Shown piece after piece: positions 36,099-43,596 of a stretch of DNA of 64,000 bases (its first letter is position 1; each line of letters opens with the position of its first letter). Source of the stretch: Clostridiales bacterium (GTDB lineage: Bacteria; Bacillota; Clostridia; Lachnospirales; WQUN01). The position numbers were made by a program, and so were the translations under genes. The stretch spans positions 1-64,000 of the forward strand of contig JAISZB010000068.1 of NCBI GenBank assembly GCA_031269465.1. Direction: 5' to 3'. The notes below the pieces were generated by a model that was given only the letters and a program-made list of their open reading frames with translations, ran no database searches and was not told where the DNA came from.

Positions 36099-36231
36099 TA
36101 TACCGCTTTTCATCAAATGTTCCTTTTTTTGTTGATTATCCATTGAATGGTGCGAAATGACGAAATCGGCATTTTGCACTCGCTGTATAATCAAGCTCAA
36201 AAAAAGGTGATTTTATATGAAAAGCAGTATA
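36099..36231. repeat. Palindromic element, type A, end 1 on the left
   Basis: One of the best-preserved copies: TATACCGCTTTTCATCAAAT, GTTGATTATCCATTGAATGG, centre TGCGAAATGACGAAATCGG with CATTTTGCACTCGCTG, TATAATCAAGCTC, and ATGAAAAGCAGTATA. Confidence 0.92.
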
Positions 36232-36240
36232 TCTAATCAT

Positions 36241-36451
36241 ATGAACCGATTTTTGAGCTTGATCATCACTTTCCATCAAATGTTCCTTTTTTGTTGATTA
36301 TCCATTGAGTGGTGCGACTGATATCGGCATTTCGCACTTGCTGTATAATCTAGCTCCAAAAAAGGCAGTTTTCTATGAAAATCAGTATATAAATCGCGCT
36401 CGCTATGCAGTCAAGCTCAAAAATCGCAACTTTCATATGCGCGTCGGTATA
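36241..36451. repeat. Type B palindromic element split by a type A copy
   Basis: Left half: AACCGATTTTTGAGCTTGATC (36244-36264). Right half: ATGCAGTCAAGCTCAAAAAT (from ~36404) followed by TTTCATATGCGCGTCGGTAT. The arms TTTTTGAGCTTGA and TCAAGCTCAAAAA are exact complements although 140 bases apart, because a complete type A copy sits between them. Confidence 0.8.
36270..36389. repeat. Palindromic element, type A, end 1 on the left, nested in a type B copy
   Basis: TTTCCATCAAATGTTCC, GTTGATTATCCATTGAGTGG, centre TGCGACTGATATCGGCATTT, TATAATCTAGCTCC, ATGAAAATCAGTATA. The left outer terminus is eroded. Confidence 0.85.
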
Positions 36452-36503
36452 TACCGATTTGCGGCCATATGCGCCTATTCGGATCTTTCACAAATCAGCA
36501 TAT
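36450..36503. repeat. Mini palindromic element, type B
   Basis: TATACCGATTTGCGGCCATA and CACAAATCAGCATA with a short centre; shares its first bases with the end of the preceding copy. About 30 bases from the stop codon of the S8 protease gene. Confidence 0.6.
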
Positions 36504-36533
36504 TGCGAACTGAACTAAAGAGGCGGCTCCGCT

Positions 36534-38801
36534 TTATTTGGCCAGCCTGACACTGGCAATGTCTCGGATGACCTCTCCTTCAAATTTAAATCCCAGTACA
36601 GCTCCTATTGCATTAAGCGGCATGCTGGCGCATTCCGGATCTTCGTAGCGTTGAGCCCAGTACCAGCCATTTCCCAATAACAGTAAACTTCCGCCATTTC
36701 GCACATAAGAGATAAGCGCCGATATCTCCCTTTCGCTAAATGAGATTGACGGATCCCCGAGCACCACTACCCCAGCGTTAGCCATCATAGTTCCGAGTAT
36801 TCGAAGAGGAACCACTTCATAATCTTTCTTCTCAACCAACGCCTTAACCGCTGGAGAAAAGTTCCCGACAGTAAGAGCCTCGCCATGGTTATCAGGAAGT
36901 CCAACATTGTTGTACTTGCTTCCAGTTAAGAGCCAATCTAGAAGATTAAGCCTGAATCTATTGTTGCTTGCCGAATGATCCAGCTCAGCTTTGAAGTTGG
37001 AGTCATTTGCCATTGCAATGAATTTTCCATTCCCGTAAGCTCCAGCTACAGCTACCGGGAAATTCTCAGTTTCTGAGCCAGCTACAAGTATAGGATATAT
37101 TTCATTTCCAAGAATAGATATCTTAGATAGATAGATATTAGGATCATACTTTTCAACTGATGCGTAAAGCAAGTCCTTGACTGACTTGACCTCGACAGAG
37201 TACGCGAAAACCTTTACCATATTAAGGATTCCTTCGCCATATCTATTGTCCCAGCCTAAAAGCCCCTTGTCGTCAGCGCTCGCTCTAATCGCCGATTCCA
37301 GTTTTTTAGGAGTCAGTGAAGGATCGTTCGCCTTGAACATAGCCGCCGCTGCCGACACAAACGCCGCCGCAAAGGAAGTGCCGCTAAAAGAGGCGAAACC
37401 GCCTCCAGGCATGCTGCTCCCTATGCTCGAGCCTGGAGCTGAGATGTCAATTTCAGTTCCATAATTCGAAAATCCAGCCGCCTCATCATTTTGATCTACC
37501 GCCGCAACCACTGTCGCTTCGCTTATATTTGCAAGGCAGTTCAAAGCGGAGTCGCCTGCTTCATCTCCAGCTGAAACAATGACCGCAACGCCTTTTTCAA
37601 TAGCTTGGGCGATGCATTCATTGATGAAGTCCGAGCTGTCCGGGCCGGAGACGCTTAGGTTTATAATGCTCGCCTTGCAGGAAACAGCATGGATTATTCC
37701 CAGCCCCAAAGTCAAGCTTGTCCCAGCTCCATCGGCGTTTAGAGCTTTGATTGGAAGAACTTTTATTCCAGTCGCCCCCGACGTCGAGTCTGATATTATG
37801 CCTGATACATGCGTTCCATGGAAGTTGTCATCAGCGGGATTGTCGTCATTGTTTATGTAGTCGTAACCTCCGCTCGCAATTCTTCCTTTTAATGATGGAT
37901 GCGAATAATCGATCCCCGTGTCTACGACGGCAACTATGACGCTGTTTTTATTTCCCGCCTTGACTAGATCTCCTGCATACCGATCCGCGCCAATCCTGGC
38001 TGCGCCCCATGGCGAAGTTGGTGGAGATTCCAGCGCTTTTGCGCCGTTTGCAATATATCTATCCGGCTCTATGAATGAAACGAGTTCGTCCTTTATAAGC
38101 TCTTCATAGGCGCGTTTCGTCTCAATCAGCGTAGGAAACTGAAGAACGTAAAGGTTTCCGGGCCCCTTGAGCACTTTCCCATTAAGAGGCTCAACCATAG
38201 AAAACACTTTATCATCCTCTGCCTTTACAAGCAAGCGCTTCGTTTGAAACTCTCTGGTCAAGGATATCACTTTGGACGATGGATCCCATCCAACTTCAAA
38301 TCCGAAATTCTCCGCAAGCACCCGCAAAGGAATCATTGTTCTCCCATTTTCTATCGTCGGAGGGACGTCGGAAAGCAATCTGACTCCGTTCGCATAGATG
38401 ATATCAGAATCTATCTGCATATATACAGTGAATTCAAGATCCTGCATCAGCACTCGGCGATCAGCTGAGGTGTACTGCACATAAACGCCAACTTCTTCCA
38501 TAATCGCCCTCGCTGGAACCAAAACCCTGTCTTGGCTGATTATTGCGGAAGTTCCCTGTCCTGGATCTATCTCTTTTTTCACTCCGTCTACATACATGTA
38601 GGGATCATCCACCGCAAGAGTGATTTTACCTACATAATCGTCACTCCATCCAGATTTTGCCAACCCCGCAGCCTGGCTGAGAAATATTGAGGAGTCCTCA
38701 GCAACAGCGGGAATCTCCGCTGAAAAAACGGCAATTGGTGAAAGCGTTAGAATTAATGAAAGCAGAGCAGAAGATGTCCTAAGATTTATTCTTTTCTTCA
38801 T
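36534..38801 (-). CDS. Secreted S8 (subtilisin-like) serine protease with N-terminal copper-amine-oxidase-like stalk domain
   Basis: 755 residues, signal peptide 1-~28. Residues ~58-185 form the CuAO_N1-type domain common in clostridial wall proteins (VLVPARAIMEEVGVYVQY, TMIPLRVLAENFGFEVGW). Residues ~188-250 resemble an I9-type propeptide. The S8 domain follows: Asp294 in AVVDTGID, His328 in NFHGTHVSG, Ser476 in FSGTSFAAA. The usual oxyanion-hole Asn (AAGNE) is Asp413 here (SAGDEAGD). The C-terminal ~200 residues resemble a GATase-like/DUF4350-type fold (VVVLGDPSISFSEREISALI, NGGSLLLLGNGWYW). No sorting signal. AGGAGG lies seven to eight bases before the ATG. A long structured leader precedes it (38987-39106). 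Expected outside the cell or at the wall. Confidence 0.88.
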   Translation of the reverse strand: MKKRINLRTSSALLSLILTLSPIAVFSAEIPAVAEDSSIFLSQAAGLAKSGWSDDYVGKITLAVDDPYMYVDGVKKEIDPGQGTSAIISQDRVLVPARAIMEEVGVYVQYTSADRRVLMQDLEFTVYMQIDSDIIYANGVRLLSDVPPTIENGRTMIPLRVLAENFGFEVGWDPSSKVISLTREFQTKRLLVKAEDDKVFSMVEPLNGKVLKGPGNLYVLQFPTLIETKRAYEELIKDELVSFIEPDRYIANGAKALESPPTSPWGAARIGADRYAGDLVKAGNKNSVIVAVVDTGIDYSHPSLKGRIASGGYDYINNDDNPADDNFHGTHVSGIISDSTSGATGIKVLPIKALNADGAGTSLTLGLGIIHAVSCKASIINLSVSGPDSSDFINECIAQAIEKGVAVIVSAGDEAGDSALNCLANISEATVVAAVDQNDEAAGFSNYGTEIDISAPGSSIGSSMPGGGFASFSGTSFAAAFVSAAAAMFKANDPSLTPKKLESAIRASADDKGLLGWDNRYGEGILNMVKVFAYSVEVKSVKDLLYASVEKYDPNIYLSKISILGNEIYPILVAGSETENFPVAVAGAYGNGKFIAMANDSNFKAELDHSASNNRFRLNLLDWLLTGSKYNNVGLPDNHGEALTVGNFSPAVKALVEKKDYEVVPLRILGTMMANAGVVVLGDPSISFSEREISALISYVRNGGSLLLLGNGWYWAQRYEDPECASMPLNAIGAVLGFKFEGEVIRDIASVRLAK

Positions 38802-38986
38802 AGCTAACCCTCCTAAGTCTTGGTTTTGGCATCAGTTCGATAGTCTATGGTTAATGCAAAATTGCTACTAAGCCGCCCGCCTCTTTAAGCGGCGCGGTGA
38901 ATCGGCATGGCTTCAGACTGCGCTAACGCGCTGGCAAAACGGACAGTTTGGCTTCGCGCGAGCCTCCCCTTCCTATTAAGCTAAAG

Positions 38987-39106
38987 AAAAGCGCAATCAG
39001 CGCGGGATTCCCGTCCCTCTGGGCGGCAGATTCTCCCTTCGCCAAAGTCGTCCTGAGGCCTTAAGCGCCATTTCCGCCGCAGATTAGCACCGTCTGCAGG
39101 CGCTTA
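38987..39106 (-). ncRNA. Structured leader of the S8 protease gene; loose resemblance to a c-di-AMP (ydaO/yuaA) riboswitch
   Basis: On the minus strand AAGCGC (39105-39100) can pair with GCGCTT (38994-38989), closing a ~120-base GC-rich domain. Inside are GTGCTAATCTGCGG, AAGGGAGAATCTGCC and GACGGGAATCCCGCGCTGAT in an order that recalls the conserved GCUUAAUC, GGGUGAAUC and CCGAAUCCGUCAGCUAA blocks of ydaO RNAs. Several conserved positions do not fit. It ends about 185 bases before the start codon. ydaO RNAs often control cell-wall hydrolases, and cdaA is present in this window, but the assignment is weak. Confidence 0.25.
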
Positions 39107-39728
39107 TACATTCTTTTGCAACGCAACCCTCAAAGGGTTTAGGCGGGACAACTTAAACCTGCCGGATGGAAGCGCCGCTTCAAACGGCTTCCATAAGTAA
39201 CCGGCGGGATGCACGCAAAGCAGTCAAGCTCCAAAGTCTGAAGCTTCTAGTGGCATAGGCGTAAACGATACCTATACTGATTTGCACTGGATAATACGAC
39301 CTCAGAATCGGTACATTTGGCTGCAAATCAATATATCTGAAAAAGCAATGTGGATGTACAAAAATATAGGGCAGATTGCGTCAAGGAGATGCTGGGGAAC
39401 ATTCTAAATAAGCTGCGTCACATGCACTTGTCCGCATTATTTTTATACTCGCCCTTTCTGCCGGGTAAATCGCTCAGGTGAAATGTCTGACCCTAAGACA
39501 AAAATGCCTGCGCCTTTGCAATTGGCTGTCTCAAGTCTTTTTGAGGCCTTTCCCTAAAATATCATCGACAGGTCGCAGCATTCCCGTCATGCCTTCCCAT
39601 ATGAGGCTGGCATTCTCCGCTCGAAACGGCGCGCCGCATGGATCCTGCGGAATCGAATCAAGCATCTCAGCATACATCTCAATTACTGAGCAAAACCGGG
39701 CCGATTCAGCGCTAATCGACTGGAAAAC
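39107..39728. other. Intergenic stretch without a recognised gene
   Basis: Contains a hairpin (GGAAGCGCCGCTTC / GGCTTCC around 39165-39195), a lone element arm (AAGCAGTCAAGCTCCAAAGT, ~39216) and the shortened element at 39273-39335. Short open frames on both strands near 39478-39803 show no family features. Confidence 0.5.
39273..39335. repeat. Shortened palindromic element, type B
   Basis: TATACTGATTTGCA (end 2) jumps directly to the right half CTGGATAATACGACCTCAGA and ends GGCTGCAAATCAATATA (end 1). The left inner arm and centre have been deleted. Confidence 0.6.
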
Positions 39729-39961
39729 GCCGATGTGCAGGCAAATGTACCGATTTTGGAGCTTTACTATCCATTGAGTGGTGCGAAATGCCGATATCGG
39801 CATATTGCACTCGCTGTATAATCCATTCCCAAAATCGGAACTTTAGTACGAAAATACATTTTATGGACATTTGTCCATGCCTCAAACACACAAATGGCTT
39901 AATATTTTCATCCTTAGTGGTGAAGCGAAGCTTCATAGGGGTTTCTATGCGCATCAGTATA
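39729..39961. repeat. Palindromic element, type B, end 1 on the left, with a ~108-bp extra module
   Basis: Left GCCGATGTGCAGGCAAATGT, GGAGCTTTACTATCCATTGAG; perfect centre TGCGAAATGCCGATATCGGC; right GTATAATCCATTCCCAAAAT. The right outer arm is then interrupted after GGAACTT by a module (39842-39951) before ending TATGCGCATCAGTATA. Confidence 0.85.
39842..39951. repeat. Insert module, copy 1
   Basis: About 108 bases from TTTAGTACGAAAATAC to CATAGGGGTTT, closely matching 62522-62626. Contains a perfect palindrome ATGGACAT/TTGTCCAT-type site at 39863-39878 and no open frame. It sits at the equivalent point of the right arm in both host elements. Confidence 0.85.
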
Positions 39962-40109
39962 AATAAGCTTGAGGTTTTTGATTAGGCTGCATATTACATT
40001 TTAGCATCTAGAGAAAGAAATTGATAGTGTTGTGAAATAAAACAAGGCGCAAAACGCGATGTTCCATGATTTATAAATTGCAATATCAAATGCAACAGAT
40101 GCCATAGGG

Positions 40110-40815
40110 ATGTTTTTCTTTTCCCCAAGTGGAAGACGTAGGAGCAGGGGTCTGGCGGCGGCGAAGGCGCGCCGCTCTGCCCCTTGCGCTGTTTTGAGGA
40201 TCTCTGTCTCAAACATTTCCGCAGGAGTCTTGCAACCCAGAATTTTCCTGGTAAGGCTGTTGTTCCAGTCCGCCGCCTTGGAGATCAGCTGCGTGGGCAT
40301 GCCGCCCGCGCTTCCCCCCTTTTCCGCGAAGCGGCGCGGAAGCCCGCTGCGGCGCTCGCTCGCCCCCTTCTCGAAGCTGGAGCGGGGATGGCGGAAATAG
40401 ACGGCGCGCTCTGCGGCGCCGCCTCGCCGAAGCTTCCGGCAACCTGCCCGGCCGCCGCGTCCGCGGCGCCGCTGCCGCCGGGTTCCGCAGCGATCTGGCT
40501 GCTCGCCTTCCTCTCGACTATCGCTGGAACTGCGGACTTGTCTGATTTCTTTCCTGCGGCCGAGCCGATTTCCCAATGGCCGAGCTTCTCGCCGGCGAAC
40601 GCCATGAAATCGGGGCGTCCAGCAATTTTCAGGGGCTTGCGGCAATTCTTGCAGCTTTTTCCATGCGCCGCCCCGCCCGTCTCGGCGAAATGCCCGAGCC
40701 TCTCCGCTGAACCGCCGTCCGACCGCCTCGCCGTCCCGCGCTTTATCGCCCGCGCCATTAATTTGCAGCATAAATTATCCACGGCTTTTGCCGAAGAACG
40801 CAAGCGTTTACGCAC
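40110..40815 (-). pseudogene. IS30-family transposase remnant, frameshifted
   Basis: Two frames of one decayed gene. Upstream (minus strand, about 40815-40420): GRPDFMAFAGEKLGHWE then AAGKKSDKSAVPAIVERK, the IS30 catalytic-core pattern (GHWEGDxVxGKKG, LVERK). Downstream (about 40280-40190): DWNNSLTRKILGCKTPAEMF, the IS30 C-terminal NLPRKILGYKTPEELF pattern. The frame changes near 40400. The region is far richer in GC than its surroundings, with stretches of GC-only codons, which points to a foreign source or mutation bias after transfer. Inverted terminal repeats could not be identified with certainty. Not functional. Confidence 0.75.
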
Positions 40816-41092
40816 GCTCTGGTTACTCGCCGTGGATAGTATTTTTCGAGTATAACCTCTTTACTAATTCAATACGCGCCCGATTATTATATTAGTTATC
40901 CACGGAAGCAAAATATGTCTGCACGGGCAGCATGTGACGTCGCCGGAGAATTTGCGTTTTCTGCCGCCAGAGAACGCTCCGGAGCATTGCAGGTTTCCGA
41001 TTCCGAATGTACCCGGTGTGCCGAAATACGCCTGGGAGAATAACCTCGCGTGAGGGCGGGGTTGACGGTTACTTTTTCTTTGTCAGTGAACA

Positions 41093-42535
41093 TCATGCAT
41101 TTGAGTAAATTACGCTGGGTGCAAAAGAATACTCCTCACTACCATAATGGCGGCGAGGAGTATTGTCGTGCTCTTTATTTCGTTTAAACAGCGGTTCAAG
41201 CACATCCGCGTATTTTTCAAAAATATCAATCAAGTAAGTGTTCCAATGGCGGTCGTCCTTTTCGGAACTGCCGAAGACATAGTCTTCCTGACCGTAGTCG
41301 ATCACGTCGAATCCGGGAATAGCCTTGCTTGCGCCTGCACTTCTGTAAGCGGCGACATCTGCCAGCGAGAAGGAAACGCTACCACTATTCACACTAACCC
41401 AACTGCTAATGTCCATACCATTCGCCGATTCAGAATCACCGTTGATCGTCTGCTTTTCTGCCACCGGCTTGGCGACACTTACCGCACCTTCCACATATTC
41501 GCCATACATCTGATCCACATACAGAGAGAAACTGTCTCCCAGTACTTCAGAAGGAACGTGTCCACCATTCCACTGCCATTCCTGCTCTGCGTCAACACCG
41601 GCATTCAACCATGAGATGCGCAGATTCAGGGAGTTAAACATGGATATGTCACCCTCGGATGCACCCATGATGATTTTTGTCCATGTAGGATTATCTGTAC
41701 CATCAGCACCGATATAGTTCAGAGGGTTATAAAGGGAGACGATGTTGTTTCCGTACTTGTCTCAAGCATAAACTTCCTCTATGTCTTCCCTGAAAGATGT
41801 GACCATTTCATCATAACTTGTATAGCTGGCAGAATCGATCTTGCCCGTTGCTGATTGGGTTGTACCTTCATCAGGTGTTCCAACTTCATTTCCGCCGGGT
41901 TCCCAATTGGGCATACTTTCGCCCATGTTACCGGGCAGTTCGCCGTCAGGAGGCGTTCCATTGGGGCCGCCGTTTGGCATCCCGCTTATATTTCCGGGCA
42001 GTTCGCCGTTAGGTAAATCTCCCATTCCTCCAGCAATGGATTTCGTGTATCGACCCTCAATAAATGCCTGAGACTTTTCCACGGTTGTCATGGCAGCGAC
42101 AGCATCAGCGCTCATGGCGGTGCCGTCTGAATCAAACCATGTCCATCCATCTGCATAATCCAAATTGTCCATATACCACTGGAGGTTCTGGGTAAATTCT
42201 GCAAGGTATATGTCGAGATATGTGCCATAGTAACCGTTGGTCTCAGGGTGCGCGTTAATATCGTGTTCGATGGTCAGCGTAATGGTGGAATCCAAAGCGC
42301 CGTCGCCATTCAGATCGAAGCCAACGTCACTTTCCTTGACGGAAAGATTCTGGCTGTTGATATATTCCATGTAGCTTATGGACAGATACTCGGCAAGCTG
42401 GGCTTGGAAGGATGGCCCGAAGCTATATTCGGTATTCAGATGATACTCAAAGGCCAGAGCCATATCTGCTTCATACAAGGAAGTAATTCGCTTGCCTAGC
42501 CAACCCTCCTTAATAATAATCCCCATATTATGCAT
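41093..42535 (-). pseudogene. Truncated tannase-like alpha/beta hydrolase with an internal TGA
   Basis: One continuous frame broken only by TGA at 41762-41764, where homologous sequence expects Gly (EEVYA-stop-DKYGNN). The sequence resembles clostridial subtype B tannase-like hydrolases: ITSLYEADMALAFEY, a Gly/Pro/Met-rich low-complexity loop (GELPGNISGMPNGGP), NPLNYIGADGTDNPTW, IIMGASEGDISMFNSLNL and the presumed catalytic-His segment QWNGGHVPSEVLGDS. The N-terminal ~200 residues, which would hold the nucleophile Ser, are missing: coding similarity starts right at the 116-bp repeat (42527-42642). That repeat supplies a promoter reading into the remnant. The C-terminal ~25 residues look foreign. 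Not expected to be active; family call moderate. Confidence 0.65.
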
Positions 42536-42642
42536 ATTGGGAATATTATAAAGGAAAATAGGCAGAAATTCAATAGTTTTATGGAATTGACTAAATTAGA
42601 TGTAATATACCCTTTTTTGTAAATAAACTACTGACTGTCAAG
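42527..42642 (-). repeat. 116-bp direct repeat, copy 2, with leftward promoter
   Basis: Matches 1-116 with few differences. The minus-strand promoter is TTGAAT (42568-42573 region) and TATAAT (42545-42550), spacer 17, reading into the truncated hydrolase. The right end overlaps the last codons of the fragment at 42628-42843. Confidence 0.85.
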
Positions 42643-42843
42643 TTCAAATTCTGCTTGCACGATAACATCAAAGCGGATAGCGTCCCCAAGAAAGTCGTAA
42701 ATGTCCACACGCTTGATTGTCAGGTCGGACAGTTCCGTTTCCTCCGCTCGTTCAACCCTGTGTGAACGCAGTTCAAGGCTGTCCGCGTTATCCGGAATTG
42801 TAGAAAGCTCATGGATGCAAAAGGATGAACCTACACTAAAGGT
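42628..42843 (-). pseudogene. C-terminal fragment of an unrecognised gene
   Basis: An in-frame stretch of 71 codons with no start, preceded by TGA. It reads like a true protein: HELSTIPDNADSLELRSHRV, TELSDLTIKRVDIYDFLG, DAIRFDVIVQAEFELDSQ. The codon use is balanced and the composition acidic and beta-rich. I do not recognise the family. Its 3' end falls in the 116-bp repeat, so the repeat may have formed by recombination at this gene. Confidence 0.45.
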
Positions 42844-42947
42844 TCAGCCCTATATCCCTAACTACCCTCCCGTCTGACGATATTTACACTCAAAAGGGCA
42901 TAAAAAAATAGGACTAAATCAGCGAAACCCTTGTGTATAAAGGTTTT

Positions 42948-43040
42948 CTAATCTAGTCCTATTATATCGTCAGCATAATATCGCAATGTGGAGATGGGAA
43001 CGCCTGTGAGTTTAGAAACCTCTCCGATAGAGTAGAACAT
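42948..43040 (-). pseudogene. MerR-family regulator, N-terminal remnant (30 codons)
   Basis: GGAGGA, then an ATG opening FYSIGEVSKLTGVPISTLRY followed by YADDIIGLD and a stop. This is the complete first helix-turn-helix of a MerR regulator (normally YYDEIGLL and another ~100 residues). The remainder is gone; an imperfect inverted repeat (GGACTAAAT ... TAATCTAGTCC, 42911-42960) sits exactly at the break. The start codon, ribosome site and divergent promoter are intact. Confidence 0.8.
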
Positions 43041-43082
43041 AGTGCTCCTCCATGATGTTCATAAAAAGTTCTCAATTTCCTA

Positions 43083-43113
43083 TTGACCTAAACCTAACTT
43101 TAGGTTCTATAGT
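43083..43113 (+). promoter_or_regulatory. MerR-type promoter with 19-bp spacer
   Basis: TTGACC (43083-43088), 19 bases, TATAGT (43108-43113). The spacer carries a perfect dyad ACCTAAA (43086-43092) and TTTAGGT (43099-43105). An over-long spacer with a dyad is the defining layout of MerR-activated promoters. It lies divergently from the MerR remnant and reads to the right, but no intact gene follows. Confidence 0.85.
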
Positions 43114-43175
43114 ATTATATAGATGGATAATGTCAATGTCAATTATTAAATATTGAGAATATGGCTTAGGGAAAT

Positions 43176-43244
43176 GCATTGGAGCTGTTCTCGCCAAACG
43201 AAGCAGTCAGAAAGGCGCTGGTTGACCGCTATCCAAGTATCTAA
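43176..43244 (+). pseudogene. Possible 3' end of the lost MerR target gene
   Basis: Twenty-two in-frame codons ending in TAA, reading ALELFSPNEAVRKALVDRYP plus SI. It looks like a protein C-terminus, has no start, and lies 63 bases after the MerR-type promoter. Too short to name. Confidence 0.25.
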
Positions 43245-43283
43245 GAACACGGCGAAGCATCCGACAGAAGAGGTGCGCGCCGC

Positions 43284-43338
43284 TATGCCGATTTGCAGCC
43301 AATGAGCCTTAGGAAATATTCCATATGCAAATCAGTAA
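43284..43338. repeat. Mini palindromic element, type B
   Basis: TATGCCGATTTGCAGCCAA on the left and CATATGCAAATCAGTA on the right. Confidence 0.65.
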
Positions 43339-43356
43339 TTTCTCAAAGGTTCACGT

Positions 43357-43475
43357 CATACTGATTTTCACATAAAATTAACTTATTTAAAGCTTGATTA
43401 TCCATTGAGTGGTGCGACTGATATCGGCATTTCGCACTCGATCCAAAAAGGCAGATTTCTATGAAAAGCAGTATA
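43357..43475. repeat. Palindromic element, type A, chimeric ends
   Basis: The left outer arm is end 2 (CATACTGATTTTCACATAAA), yet the adjacent core is that of end 1 (TTATCCATTGAGTGG). The right inner arm is deleted (CACTCGATCCAAAAAGG). The right end is ATGAAAAGCAGTATA. Suggests exchange between copies. It precedes the DUF362 gene by about 120 bp. Confidence 0.8.
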
Positions 43476-43596
43476 TCTCACTTGCAGAACTATGAAAAGG
43501 GACTGCAAGACCGCTCAGGAAGAACTTCACGAATCTCCGAGAGCGTTGCAAACCGTCTACTTTTTAATAAGATGAAACTTTGAAGGAGTACGAGCT

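Noticed and set aside
40184-40855. 223-codon plus-strand open frame in the GC-rich block
   Set aside because: High GC removes stop codons in all frames; the opposite strand carries IS30 motifs.
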